From: Undibacterium cyanobacteriorum | Lineage (GTDB): Bacteria > Pseudomonadota > Gammaproteobacteria > Burkholderiales > Burkholderiaceae_D | Assembly (NCBI RefSeq): GCF_031326225.1 | Contig: NZ_CP133720.1 | Span: forward strand, 4,216,001 to 4,280,000 | Reading direction: 5' to 3' | DNA: 64,000 bases | In this document: piece by piece, positions 43,614 through 57,781 of the stretch | Position numbering within the stretch: the stretch's first letter is position 1 | Layout of the letters: the number at the start of each line of letters is the position of its first letter | Program-made: the position numbers and the translations under genes | The notes under the pieces: generated by a model | Seen by the model: only the letters and a program-made list of their open reading frames with translations | The model's database searches: none | What the model was told of the DNA's origin: nothing

Positions 43614-44720
43614 TTAGCGCGATTCCTTGATAATACGACCAGCGGACTTTTGAATTGGGCGTGCATTCATCGGATAGAGGCGACTGAAAATGCCGATTTG
43701 GTCGGCCGACACTTCCACCGTTTGTTTTAAGACTAACCAAAGCACACCTTCGCTGCACGGTGGTGTGGTGAGTGAGCCCATATAGGTGTAATAGTCACGC
43801 TTCGCCGGTAATAATTTGCTGACGTCGATATTACTCAAAGCCTTCACAGGGTCATTCTTTTCTAGAGGGAGATTATTCCATACCAATTGTATGACTTCTT
43901 GGTTTTGTCCAGCCTCGAGCAATACCGCCACCACCGCTAGTTTACCTTCACGGTCTTTATGGACTAAGTGCGCGACCATCTCAAATCCACGCCCATTAAT
44001 CCGCTCCTCGGAGGGACGATGAAAATGAAACTGCAACAACTCATAAGTTTTGCCAGAGACACTGATGTAATTGCCAGCGCCAAGATTGACTTGTATCGTA
44101 TGTCCATTGTCGACGACGCTAAACGACACTGGTTTGTAATCGAAATTAATAGTATCTAAATCGACTTTGATACCGTCACGTATATCGATTGGAGACTGAC
44201 GCTCACCAAGATCACACTTAGCGTTTGCCGAATTCATCTTGCCCCACTGCATTGGGCCTGTTTCGCCCTCATAGCTCCAATGCGCAGCCTCATGGCCGGC
44301 CTCATTCTTCTTCGCTTTCGCTGTTCGCTCGGCAGTCCTAGGTGCTAAGGAATAGGGCCGCACGAGAGGTGGAGCACCCACCACACGTGGCCGAGTCTCT
44401 TTCTCTTTTCGAATGACCGCGAGCTTTTCAGCGATCTTCGCCGCCAGCTCATCCGCCGCTGCCGCTTCTTTCAAACGTGCGGCTTCCTCCGCTTTGGCAT
44501 CTTTACTGGATTTAGCAGACTTACTCTCTTTGCTTTCTTTACCCTCTTTAGTTTCTTTGCTCGACTTGGACTCTTCCTTCGCCGACGCAGAAGCTTCTTC
44601 CTTGCTTGAAGCAGAGGCAGGCTTAATCGGTTTAGTAGGGGGATCATTGGCCCAAGCATTCGTTAACGTCATACTGGGCAACGTAAGCAAAAGAGCAAGA
44701 AATAGAGAAGACGCGCGCAT
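43614..44720 (-). CDS. Exported alpha carbonic anhydrase with Lys/Ser/Glu-rich N-terminal linker
   Basis: 368 residues. Signal peptide ends near NAWA24. A charged low-complexity linker (about 28-110; Lys, Ser, Glu) precedes an alpha-type carbonic anhydrase domain (about 145-366) with Zn ligands H232, H234 (FHFH) and H251 (MVAHLVH), plus SPIDI and GSLTTPPC. Hydrates CO2 to bicarbonate in the periplasm. The linker is unusually long for this family. Confidence 0.93.
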   Translation of the reverse strand: MRASSLFLALLLTLPSMTLTNAWANDPPTKPIKPASASSKEEASASAKEESKSSKETKEGKESKESKSAKSSKDAKAEEAARLKEAAAADELAAKIAEKLAVIRKEKETRPRVVGAPPLVRPYSLAPRTAERTAKAKKNEAGHEAAHWSYEGETGPMQWGKMNSANAKCDLGERQSPIDIRDGIKVDLDTINFDYKPVSFSVVDNGHTIQVNLGAGNYISVSGKTYELLQFHFHRPSEERINGRGFEMVAHLVHKDREGKLAVVAVLLEAGQNQEVIQLVWNNLPLEKNDPVKALSNIDVSKLLPAKRDYYTYMGSLTTPPCSEGVLWLVLKQTVEVSADQIGIFSRLYPMNARPIQKSAGRIIKESR

Positions 44721-44849
44721 AGTGGAAGCCTCATCGTGGGATAGCTTCTTTACGGCAATAATTGCAAAAAACTTGACCCCTAGTTTTATGCGGACTTTTC
44801 CAATCCTAACAAATGAATAAACTGACTATGCCTGCTCTAACGGTAGACC

Positions 44850-45056
44850 TTAGTTTTCGACAAGAGCCTTATTTGCAGATTCCAAGCGTGCCCAAACGCG
44901 CAGTTTGTACTCATCAGTCGCTCGACTCCATGCGGCGATCTCATCTAAAGTTCTACCGCAACCTAGGCAAAGTGAAGTTGCGGGCGAAATCTTACAGACC
45001 TTGGTGCACGGTGATAAAACTGCGCCGGTATCCTTGCAGCGATTTTGTAGCATCAT
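44850..45056 (-). CDS. DUF1289 family protein
   Basis: 68 residues from the ATG at 45056 (a second ATG follows at once; upstream starts to 45110 lie inside the flavoprotein gene). SPCTKVCK and LCLGCGRTLDEIAAW are the family's four-Cys motif (C-x3-C-x8-C-x2-C-type). Likely metal-binding; function unknown. Its start overlaps the flavoprotein stop (ATGATGA), so the two are translationally coupled. Confidence 0.8.
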   Translation of the reverse strand: MMLQNRCKDTGAVLSPCTKVCKISPATSLCLGCGRTLDEIAAWSRATDEYKLRVWARLESANKALVEN

Positions 45057-46318
45057 ACATCTTGTCCTTCGTTCATCATTCCTGCAAACGAGTTCTGCAG
45101 GAAAGCGCACCCCGCTTCACCCGCAAGGTAACCAGTCGCCAAGCAGGCGCTCAACAAATAGCCTCCAGTTGGGGCCTCCCAGTCCAACATTTCACCAGCA
45201 CAATAGACCGAAGGGAAATGTTTCATCATTAAATCTGAATCGAGCTCCGAAAAGCACAAGCCACCTGCACTACTAATCGCCTCGTCAATCGGTCGTGCTC
45301 GGTCAAGGATGAGTGGCAAACGTTTGATCGTGCTTGCAAGCACCTCCACATCTTGCATTTGATCTTTCTCGAGAGCTTCATACAACAAGCCAATATGCAC
45401 TGGATGTAAGCTTAATTTCGAACGAAGAAAGGATGACCAAGATCTTGCGCCGCGGCCACTATTCAGTTCAGAGAGAATTCTTTCTTCACTACGATCAGGC
45501 GTCAAATCTAGTTCGATCGTGGCTTTTCCATCGCGTTCGATCAAATCGCGAATGTCCGCGGAGAAGGCATAGATCAAACTGCCTTCGACACCATGTTCGC
45601 TCACGACAAACTGTCCGATCCGATACTCATCATGTTCTTTGACAGTCCGAATCTGAAGGCCGACTTTAGTTAAAGGACTACCGCTAAACTTGCTTGAAAA
45701 ATGCTCGCTCCACTTACACTCAAAACCGCAATTGCTTGGTTTAAACGGGTGTAATGTGATTTGGCTACGATCAAAATAGTCAAACCAACGCCCATCCGAT
45801 CCTAAACGAGCCCAACTAGCGCCTCCCAATGCAAGCACAGCAATCGCGGCCTCTTTTTCTATTTCGCCATCGGCCGTCTGAAAACGATAAGTGCGATATT
45901 GCGAGAATCCTAGCCAGCGATGGCGCATAAAGAATCGCACACCAGATTGGCGCAAGCGATGTAACCAAGCACGTAAGAGTGGTGCCGCTTTCATATCGGT
46001 AGGGAATACACGTCCTGAACTGCCGACGAAGGTTTCAACACCTAACCCCTGAGCCCAATCGCGAATGGCGGCTGGTGGAAATAGCTTAAGTGCTCTCTCT
46101 AACGAGGGGGAGGCATGGCCGAATCGCCCAAGAAAGGACTCAAGATTTTCAGCATGAGTCAAATTCATTCCACTCTTACCTGCTAGAAGAAATTTCCTTC
46201 CTGCAGAGGGCATGGCATCGAATACTTCAACATCAAATCCGCCCAGCGCGAGGCGCTCTGCTGCCATAAGTCCAGCAGGTCCTGCTCCTATTACGATGGC
46301 AAGTGGTTTATTGGGCAT
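45053..46318 (-). CDS. HI0933/BaiN-like NAD(P)/FAD-dependent oxidoreductase
   Basis: 421 residues. The dinucleotide motif VIGAGPAGLMAAERLALGG is at the N-terminus, followed by GRKFLLAGKSGMNLTH (typical of the BaiN/YhiN/"aminoacetone oxidase family" group) and the C-terminal FAD-binding VYCAGEMLDWEAPTGGYLLSACLATGYLAG. Substrate not known. It overlaps the following DUF1289 gene by four bases. Confidence 0.87.
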   Translation of the reverse strand: MPNKPLAIVIGAGPAGLMAAERLALGGFDVEVFDAMPSAGRKFLLAGKSGMNLTHAENLESFLGRFGHASPSLERALKLFPPAAIRDWAQGLGVETFVGSSGRVFPTDMKAAPLLRAWLHRLRQSGVRFFMRHRWLGFSQYRTYRFQTADGEIEKEAAIAVLALGGASWARLGSDGRWFDYFDRSQITLHPFKPSNCGFECKWSEHFSSKFSGSPLTKVGLQIRTVKEHDEYRIGQFVVSEHGVEGSLIYAFSADIRDLIERDGKATIELDLTPDRSEERILSELNSGRGARSWSSFLRSKLSLHPVHIGLLYEALEKDQMQDVEVLASTIKRLPLILDRARPIDEAISSAGGLCFSELDSDLMMKHFPSVYCAGEMLDWEAPTGGYLLSACLATGYLAGEAGCAFLQNSFAGMMNEGQDV

Positions 46319-46560
46319 AAATTTGGAAGTGGATGATGGTACAAGCTAGGTTTGCAAAAATGTGCTCGAAGTCAACGCGTTCGCCATTATAGCTGAGCGT
46401 CATTGAGGACTCATTGGTCGCGAGCGTGCGATGCTGCACTGAGCGAAGTGCTCATTCCTGATGCTTTTCTAAAACGATTCACTACAAACTCGCGATTAGC
46501 CAAATTACGCTCACGCTAAACTCACACAAGAGGCTCAATAAGATCAGCGCCCCCAAAGCA

Positions 46561-46594
46561 AAAAGCCTCAAGTTCGAAGGAACTTGAGGCTTTT
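46561..46594 (-). terminator. rRNA operon terminator
   Basis: Perfect 15-bp stem (46561-46575 / 46580-46594) with a four-base loop; the T run follows on the minus strand. Located 11 bp after the 5S gene. Confidence 0.9.
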
Positions 46595-46605
46595 CAGGAT
46601 AAGAG

Positions 46606-46719
46606 CCTGACGATGACCTACTTTCACACTGGTTGCAGCACTATCATCGGCGCAAAGTCGTTTCACGGTCCTGTTCGGGATGGGAAGGTGTGGGACCAAC
46701 TTGCTATAGTCATCAGGCA
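46606..46719 (-). rRNA. 5S rRNA
   Basis: Minus-strand sequence GCCTGATGACTATAGCAAG... with CCATCCCGAACAGG and closing GTCAGGC is typical 5S. Ends are set from the complementary termini; 114 nt. Confidence 0.93.
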
Positions 46720-46932
46720 TAACTTGTTGATTTGCTGTGGTTCACGTTGACTTGTGAATCGCAACAAATCCAATTGGGAAGAAGTAGCGTTGGATAGTTC
46801 CAACGTTGTAAGTCGTGTTCTTGTTGGGCTTTCCAGCCCAACCTACACTTCATAATCGGTTGTGATTGACCAAACTATTTGGCAAACACTTTGTAATACT
46901 TGTCGTAGTTATCTATAACTGACCAAAGTTAT

Positions 46933-49804
<2,872 letters not shown>

Positions 49805-50046
49805 ATAACTTTGATCTCTATTCCTAGAGCCGTTATAGTTCTTTACTACTATATGAGTATTACTTTAGCGTTGCCGTAGCTCAAGTGAGTTTTATTCTTC
49901 GCCAATTGCTTGACGACGACTTGGATCACTTTTACTACTTTGTTTGTTCGATACAATCACAACCCTTCCATAAATTTGTTCACGATGTCTCATGAACTCC
50001 TCTACGAAATAAATTTTGATTATTTCTTACTTTACTTCTTCTCAAT

Positions 50047-50057
50047 TGTTAAAGAAC
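50047..50057 (-). promoter_or_regulatory. boxA-like antitermination site in the 16S–23S spacer
   Basis: GTTCTTTAACA on the minus strand, close to the NusB/S10 boxA consensus (TGCTCTTTAACA), followed by AATTG. It repeats the motif found before 16S. Confidence 0.7.
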
Positions 50058-50164
50058 GGTACTACTTTATTACTTTGCTTTCGCTTTGAAAGAACAAATC
50101 TCAATAGCGCTCGCGCTACTCACATTTGTTATTTCGATCTTACGATCTCGGCATTTCTGCGATT

Positions 50165-50241
50165 TGGTAGGGCTGGTTGGGCTCGAACCAACGACCCCCG
50201 CGTTATCAACACGGTGCTCTAACCAGCTGAGCTACAGCCCC
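50165..50241 (-). tRNA. tRNA-Ile (GAT)
   Basis: 77 nt with encoded CCA. Acceptor GGGGCTG/CAGCCCT (G1·U72 wobble), anticodon loop TTGATAA giving GAT, T arm TGGTTCGAGCC. It is the second spacer tRNA read from the promoter, after tRNA-Ala. Confidence 0.97.
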
Positions 50242-50247
50242 AGTCAT

Positions 50248-50323
50248 TGGTGGAGGTTACCGGGCTCGAACCGATCACCCCCTGCTTGCAAAGCAGGTGC
50301 TCTACCAGATGAGCTAAACCCCC
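50248..50323 (-). tRNA. tRNA-Ala (TGC)
   Basis: 76 nt with encoded CCA. Acceptor GGGGGTT/AACCTCC including the G3·U70 identity pair, anticodon loop TTTGCAA giving TGC, T arm CGGTTCGAGCC. It is the first spacer tRNA after 16S; six bases separate it from tRNA-Ile. Confidence 0.97.
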
Positions 50324-50446
50324 ATTCGTATTACTACTTAACCGGGCAAATCTCGAACCATTCACTGATCTCATCTCAGCAAACAGTACTGCGTTCTTTT
50401 ACATTAACAGTCAATAAGTGTGGACACTTAACATTCAAGCGCACTC

Positions 50447-51988
<1,542 letters not shown>

Positions 51989-52182
51989 TCTCTGTTTTTA
52001 GCATTTCTGCTTCCGTCGTTAGACGGTGTCGCTCACTCAAAATACTGACAGTTCGATTTCTATTTCTAGAAACCGTCTTGCTTTGTTATTTCTTGTGAAC
52101 ATTTGATATATTTTAAGTTTCCTAACCGCCTAAGCAGTTAGTCGCTATCACTATCAAGTGCCCACATTTATTGACTGTTAAT

Positions 52183-52193
52183 TGTTAAAGATC
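52183..52193 (-). promoter_or_regulatory. boxA-like antitermination site in the rrn leader
   Basis: GATCTTTAACA on the minus strand, about 190 bp before 16S, shares CTTTAACAATT with the spacer boxA. Confidence 0.7.
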
Positions 52194-52283
52194 TGGCCTG
52201 CTACGCTCACTACTCGGTCTTTCAACTTCAGTTTTTGCGTTTTGCTTCGAATCGTTTTGTTCGTCAGCAGCAGAGAAACGAGA

Positions 52284-52312
52284 TTATGCAGCCTTTCTAA
52301 CTTCTCGTCAAG
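52284..52312 (-). promoter_or_regulatory. rRNA operon promoter
   Basis: On the minus strand TTGACG (52312-52307), 17-bp spacer, CATAAT (52289-52284), then a CTCG discriminator. About 295 bp upstream of 16S. Strong match to rrn promoters. Confidence 0.82.
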
Positions 52313-52355
52313 CACCCTGTTCGAATTATTTCAGGAAGGTTACCGCTCGATTTAC

Positions 52356-52397
52356 AAAAAGCCCAAGCACCTGAAGGGCGCCTGGGCTTTTTTAAAA
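52356..52397 (-). terminator. Intrinsic terminator after the DUF1631 gene
   Basis: AAAAAGCCCA and TGGGCTTTTTT arms around a GC-rich interior, with Ts on the minus strand (52360-52356). It lies 16 bp past the DUF1631 stop and 44 bp upstream of the rrn -35. Confidence 0.8.
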
Positions 52398-52412
52398 TAG
52401 CTTGAGGCTGAT

Positions 52413-55118
52413 TTACGGCTTTACTGGCTCAGATACATCCGCTGACCGCAACAATGATTGAACAGCCCGCTCGAACAACGGCTCGGCCTCCAAGAACTTC
52501 ACCCTGCCGTGGGCGATCATACGGCGGAACATTCGCACGCTAACCATAGATGGTTGCTCTTGCCCCTCTAGACTGAGGACCAAAGTCGTAAGGGCTGGAT
52601 CAACCCAGTTCAATTTGCCTTGACTTGGTTCACCACCAAGATTAATTTCGACGGAAACGCCTGTCTTCAATTGTTCCAAAACTAAGTCGACAGTATGATC
52701 ACCGCTATTTTCGACTGCATTCGCTGCTTCAATCGGTTGCTGCTCTTCATACACACGATCAAGCATTTGCACTTGCGCATCCAATTGCTGAATCGCGTCA
52801 TCCAAAAACTTTTTAACGCCAGACGCTTCGGCTTCAGCATCCAATGGCGCGTAATCCTCCAAGTCTGGGTCGATGAAGAACTGCTCAAAGTGCTGATGAA
52901 TCGACGACAACGAAGGATGTTTGCTAATGGTTGCGGATGGGTTTAATCGCATTGCTTTCGTATGCGCATCAACCAACCAATTCAATAGGCGCTCTTGTTG
53001 TGCAACATCCCAGTTGATACTCTTTACGCCTTCTTTGATCGTATTCAGGATAATAGGCAGCAGCGCCAGCAATTGCATGCGTTCATCTTCGTTTTGCTTA
53101 GGAACGATGCTCCACAACAAATCGGGGATCAACAAACGATATCGATGGGCCCGCTTCGAATCTTCAGCGTCGGCCAACTCTAAGGCATAGACCCATACGT
53201 TCTCAAAGAAATGCTGCAAGAATGGATCAATCGTAAGACCAAGCAATGCCTCGTGGATCTGCGCCGAGATATGAGCAAAGCGCAAAGTTCGATTCCGGGC
53301 ACGCTCAGCACCATCAACAGCGTCTTCGGTGCGCTTATCAATTGCACGCAATTCTTTCGCGATAAACGCGTCGAACTCGTCGAGCATGCGAGAAAAGAGT
53401 TGCTGCGGATCTTCACTTTCATCCTGCAACAACGTCTCGACAATACGGCAAATCTCTTTAGTAATTTCCGCGCCAGTCGGATCAATTTGCTTGAGTCCGA
53501 GAGAGATCGAACCAATACGATTGACCAAGAGGCGGGCAGGATGGCCTTTTTGCGTGAGGAGCGTGTTATCTTTCAGCGCGACCTTCAACACTAAGAACTG
53601 GAGACGACCAAGTTGGGCTCGAATCTCCGCAGGAACTTGCGTGTCACGTAAGATAAACTCGAACAACATCGCCACAATATCGATGGTCATCTGCTCATCG
53701 ACATTTGATGTCAACTCGTTGAGTGCGCGGCGTTGCTCTAAAATCAGATTACGAAGACCGCCAGTGCCGTCATACATTTCGGCGCCACTGGGCGTGAAAC
53801 TTCGTTGGAAACGATGTAGAGATTGTGGCAGGGTCGACATCGCAGATACTGAAGATCCGGATCCACCATCTTCGGAACCAACAGGACCAGCACTCGAACC
53901 ACCGCCTGCACTTCCTCCACTGACTGATTCTCCACCAGCCCATCCACCTGAACTGGCGCCCGAGCTTCCTACTGGCGCTCCACTAGCCCCAGACATACCA
54001 ACGTCGGCAGCCACTTGACCGCCATCCGACTGTCCCGACATTGCGGCACCACCAGATGTTCCAACCGGCCCCTGTCCAAAAAATTTCTTCAGCGTCTCGC
54101 CGACTGCCTCGCCTTTTCTCAGCCACGAAAAAGGCCCTGGCATCGGTTCTGGCATCGGTGCCGCGGGCGCCATCATGCGCTGGTCAGGATCGAAATGGAC
54201 TCCTTCTTGCGCGGCTGCTGGAACCTCGGCGCCGCCGCTTGCGGAGCTTTCCTGTGGCATGCCGCCACGGCTCACCAAATTACTCGCCCGACTCATTGCG
54301 GAGCTAAAAAACTGCTCAATTTGACTTACACGCTGTCGGATCGGGTTAGCTGGTGCCGACGCTGCAGGACCTGTCGAGGTTGCAGAAGTTGGGTTAGGCG
54401 CCCCAGGCACATCAGCAGCGGCTTCATCCTCTGGCATTACATCATCATGCGGTAGGCCACCAGATGCAGAGGTTGGTGACTTTCTGATTTTGAGTTGCAA
54501 CTGAGCGGCAATGCCGTTCTTCGCCAAGTAATTATTGACTGCCGAATAGATGTTCGGCACGAAGGTGGTGAAATTTTGTGAAAGTCGCTCAATCAGGATA
54601 TCGACGACGGTAGGATTCAGTCCTTGCCCTTCGATACTTGAAGAAATACATTTCGAAAACAAGTAGGGGCGAAATGGATTTTCCCGCTCATTGGTCACTT
54701 CTTGTTCAAAAATTAAAGCGATTCGAATATTCAAATCACGCAACTGCTCTTCAGCCTCGCGACGAAAGCGGTTGGTAATTTCTTCCAAGCGTAAGCCGCC
54801 CTCAAATGTGGTCGGGTCGATGAGGGTCAAACTATCGGTATTAAAGTTCGCCGATGGGCGATAGGTGCTGTAGGTTGTCTTAAAACTGCGTGCCAACAAC
54901 TGCTCCATCGTGAGCGTCATATGCTCAATGATCTTGGCGCCTTGATCGACCAAGACAGCCCTCGCATCTAAGAGCCGACCTTGCTCAAGAGATGAAAATG
55001 TCTCATCCGCCTTCTGAAAGCAGTCCTCAATCGCACGAGGAATCGTGCGCTGCATTGATTCTACAAAACCGCGCATAAATTCAGCGCGCGCGGTTGTTAG
55101 CAAAGCATTTTGATCCAT
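52413..55118 (-). CDS. DUF1631 family protein
   Basis: 901 residues. The N-terminal block (about 10-250; FVESMQRTIPRAIEDCFQKADETFFSL-like, SSIEGQGLNPTVVDILIERLSQNF) and the C-terminal half (about 430-900; VDEQMTIDIVAMLFEFILRDTQVP, FLVLKVALKDNTLLTQKGHPARLLVNRIG) are the DUF1631 pattern of Burkholderiales. A Gly/Ser/Ala-rich stretch (about 340-425) looks unstructured. It is often mis-annotated as thymidine phosphorylase; no catalytic motif is seen. Function unknown. Just upstream, in order, of the rrn operon on the same strand. Confidence 0.87.
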   Translation of the reverse strand: MDQNALLTTARAEFMRGFVESMQRTIPRAIEDCFQKADETFSSLEQGRLLDARAVLVDQGAKIIEHMTLTMEQLLARSFKTTYSTYRPSANFNTDSLTLIDPTTFEGGLRLEEITNRFRREAEEQLRDLNIRIALIFEQEVTNERENPFRPYLFSKCISSSIEGQGLNPTVVDILIERLSQNFTTFVPNIYSAVNNYLAKNGIAAQLQLKIRKSPTSASGGLPHDDVMPEDEAAADVPGAPNPTSATSTGPAASAPANPIRQRVSQIEQFFSSAMSRASNLVSRGGMPQESSASGGAEVPAAAQEGVHFDPDQRMMAPAAPMPEPMPGPFSWLRKGEAVGETLKKFFGQGPVGTSGGAAMSGQSDGGQVAADVGMSGASGAPVGSSGASSGGWAGGESVSGGSAGGGSSAGPVGSEDGGSGSSVSAMSTLPQSLHRFQRSFTPSGAEMYDGTGGLRNLILEQRRALNELTSNVDEQMTIDIVAMLFEFILRDTQVPAEIRAQLGRLQFLVLKVALKDNTLLTQKGHPARLLVNRIGSISLGLKQIDPTGAEITKEICRIVETLLQDESEDPQQLFSRMLDEFDAFIAKELRAIDKRTEDAVDGAERARNRTLRFAHISAQIHEALLGLTIDPFLQHFFENVWVYALELADAEDSKRAHRYRLLIPDLLWSIVPKQNEDERMQLLALLPIILNTIKEGVKSINWDVAQQERLLNWLVDAHTKAMRLNPSATISKHPSLSSIHQHFEQFFIDPDLEDYAPLDAEAEASGVKKFLDDAIQQLDAQVQMLDRVYEEQQPIEAANAVENSGDHTVDLVLEQLKTGVSVEINLGGEPSQGKLNWVDPALTTLVLSLEGQEQPSMVSVRMFRRMIAHGRVKFLEAEPLFERAVQSLLRSADVSEPVKP

Positions 55119-55195
55119 ACTTCCTCAAACGTCGAGTCTAGTCGACCATCATCTCTAGACTATCTGCATATATGATTAACCCAACCGTCCAAGCG

Positions 55196-57781
55196 TCACG
55201 CGGTTTTCTTTTTCCGTGTGCTCGGTTTCTTCACGACTTCTGCGGCTCCATCCGCTTCCTTCGTCTTGGTCGCTTTGGCTGCGGCCGTTTTGCTGGCTGG
55301 CTTAGCCTTACGTTCTTCGAACTCAAAACTCGTCTTACCATCCTTGCCACGCACCAAGAAAGCCTTAAATGGTCGGCGTGTTCGCTGTGAAATAAAGCCA
55401 GGCAACAAATCGGTTTTACCTTCGACCAATAGTTTGCGCATTTGTTCAGGCACAATTTCTTGCTGCAGAATTATGCGACCACTGCGGAAGTCGCAGGCTT
55501 TAGGTTTCTGAACGCTCTTTTCGCAAACATAAGCCAAGCCTAGCTCGTACACATTCGAACCACATTTCGGGCAACTACCAAGTGAGACAGCCTGTGAAAA
55601 GTCTTGCTCTTCGCTTTCTTCACCCTCGTCTTGGTTTTGGCCGAAATCAAATTCAAGCTTGAGGTTATTAATATCCTCATCTCGTACAATTTTCAAAATC
55701 GCGGCAAATGGGCGTCCCATTTTCGAACGGAACCCCTGTAACGGCCCAATTTCACGATTTCTTAAGAGCTCTTCAACTTCATTCACTTCAAATTGTCGAC
55801 TGCCTGGCGTCTTACTAATTGAGAACTCACATTTGGTACAAGCAAAGCGACGATAGTTTTCTTTCACGACGCCACCGCAATTTGGGCAAGGCGTGTGTAG
55901 AGTCGCGTAATCACCTGGGATGGTATCGTTATCAAACTCTTTAGCGCGCTTCACGATAACTTGTGTCATCTGCGCGATTTCTCGCATAAATTCGTCGCGA
56001 GTAATTTTGCCGCGCTCCATTTGTGCGAGTTTGTTTTCCCATTCACCAGTCAATTCCGGCGAAGTTAATTCGTCGACACCCAAACCACGCAATAAGGTCA
56101 TCAACTGAAAAGCCTTCGCGGTCGGAATTAATTCACGTCCCTCGCGCAGCAAATACTTCTCGAATAGCAAACCTTCAATGATGGCTGCGCGTGTTGCTGG
56201 CGTCCCCAAGCCTTTGCCAGCCATCGCTTCACGCAATTCTTCGTCGTCGATCAGCTTGCCAGCACCTTCCATCGCCGACAGCAAAGTCGCTTCTGAATAG
56301 CGTGCGGGTGGTTTCGTGACCAGACCGTTTGCAGTCAATTTATCGGTTTTTACTTTCTCGCCTTTTGCTACGGCGACCAAGTTGCCTTTATTTTCTGGAT
56401 CGGAGTCATCTTGCGCTTCCTTGCCATAGATGGCCAGCCAGCCTGGGTTACTGAGAACTTTACCTTCTGTCTTAAATTGATGGCCAGACACTTCCGTGAT
56501 GCGCGTGGTCACCAAGTATTCCGCAGCCGGGAAGAAGACGGCCATGAAGCGACGCGTCACGAGGTCGTACAGCTTTTGTTCTGGTTCTGAGAGATTCTTT
56601 GGAATCAAACCAGTAGGAATGATCGCAAAGTGATCACTGATTTTAGCGTTATCAAAAATACGCTTATTTGGTTTTACCCAATTGTTATTGAGAATCTTCG
56701 CTGCAAATTGTTGGAAATTATTGATCTCACTGATTTTGCTCAGCGTATCTTTCACCGAATTGAGATAGTCCTCAGGCAAATGACGCGAGTCAGTACGTGG
56801 ATAAGTTAAAACTTTATGCTTCTCGTATAAAGCCTGTGCCAAAGCCAACGTATTCTTTGCTGAGAAACCGAACTTGGAGTTTGCTTCGCGTTGTAAGCTA
56901 GTCAGGTCAAACAATGCCGGAGCGATCTGGGTGGCTGGCTTCGACTCCTCAGTCACATTGCCTTGCTTGCCACGACAGGCGGCCACGATCGACTCCGCTG
57001 CAGCCTTACTCCACAAGCGTTCTGGTTTGCGTTCAAGATCGTTCTCGTCTTTCTTGAAGTTGTGGTCAAGCCATCGTCCCTCATAAATACCGGCAGCGCA
57101 GACAAACTCGGCGCGCACTTCCCAATAATCACGCGGGATAAAACTCTTAATCTTTTCTTCGCGCTCAACCACAATCGACAGCGTTGGTGTTTGCACTCGA
57201 CCAACCGTAGTCAGATAAAAACCGCCTTCTTTCGAATTGAAAGCGGTCATCGCGCGCGTGCCATTGATGCCGATTAACCAATCAGCCTCTGAGCGGCAGC
57301 GCGCAGCATCGGCTAAAGGTCGCATTTCTTCGTCAGTACGTAATTTCTTGAAGCCTGCTCGAATCGCGTCTGCAGTCATCGACTGCAACCACAATCGTTG
57401 CACCGGCTGCTTTGCTTTCGCGTGTTGTGCAATCAAGCGAAAGATCAATTCCCCCTCACGGCCCGCGTCACATGCATTGATCAAGCCAGTGACATCCTTA
57501 CGCTTGATCAGTTTATTGAGTACCTTCAAGCGAGCTTCTGTTTTCGCGATCGGGTTCAAAGCGAAATGAGGAGGAATCATGGGAAGATGGGCGAAAGTCC
57601 ACTTACCACGCTTCACATCGTATTCTTCTGGGACTGCGATTTCCAACAAGTGACCCACAGCTGATGACAACACAAACTCATCCGACTCAAAGTAGTCTTC
57701 GTGTTTCGTGAAGCCCCCCAAGGTTTTGGCGATGTCGTTGGCCACCGAGGGTTTTTCGGCAATGATGAGGGTTTTAGTCAT
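55196..57781 (-). CDS. topB: DNA topoisomerase III
   Basis: 861 residues, type IA topoisomerase. TOPRIM motif with E9 (AEKPSVA) and D105 (DAGREGE); catalytic Y327 (VLTYPRTDS); C-terminal zinc-finger-like CPNC...CTKC (about 620-645) and CPKC...C (about 715-740), then a basic Lys/Ala-rich tail. Resolves single-strand catenanes. Follows smg in the dprA–smg–topB series but with a 335-bp gap containing a possible terminator. Confidence 0.95.
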   Translation of the reverse strand: MTKTLIIAEKPSVANDIAKTLGGFTKHEDYFESDEFVLSSAVGHLLEIAVPEEYDVKRGKWTFAHLPMIPPHFALNPIAKTEARLKVLNKLIKRKDVTGLINACDAGREGELIFRLIAQHAKAKQPVQRLWLQSMTADAIRAGFKKLRTDEEMRPLADAARCRSEADWLIGINGTRAMTAFNSKEGGFYLTTVGRVQTPTLSIVVEREEKIKSFIPRDYWEVRAEFVCAAGIYEGRWLDHNFKKDENDLERKPERLWSKAAAESIVAACRGKQGNVTEESKPATQIAPALFDLTSLQREANSKFGFSAKNTLALAQALYEKHKVLTYPRTDSRHLPEDYLNSVKDTLSKISEINNFQQFAAKILNNNWVKPNKRIFDNAKISDHFAIIPTGLIPKNLSEPEQKLYDLVTRRFMAVFFPAAEYLVTTRITEVSGHQFKTEGKVLSNPGWLAIYGKEAQDDSDPENKGNLVAVAKGEKVKTDKLTANGLVTKPPARYSEATLLSAMEGAGKLIDDEELREAMAGKGLGTPATRAAIIEGLLFEKYLLREGRELIPTAKAFQLMTLLRGLGVDELTSPELTGEWENKLAQMERGKITRDEFMREIAQMTQVIVKRAKEFDNDTIPGDYATLHTPCPNCGGVVKENYRRFACTKCEFSISKTPGSRQFEVNEVEELLRNREIGPLQGFRSKMGRPFAAILKIVRDEDINNLKLEFDFGQNQDEGEESEEQDFSQAVSLGSCPKCGSNVYELGLAYVCEKSVQKPKACDFRSGRIILQQEIVPEQMRKLLVEGKTDLLPGFISQRTRRPFKAFLVRGKDGKTSFEFEERKAKPASKTAAAKATKTKEADGAAEVVKKPSTRKKKTA

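Noticed and set aside
53329..54018. 229-codon rightward ORF inside the DUF1631 gene
   Set aside because: Antisense shadow created by the Gly/Ser/Ala-rich region (Pro-rich in the reverse frame).
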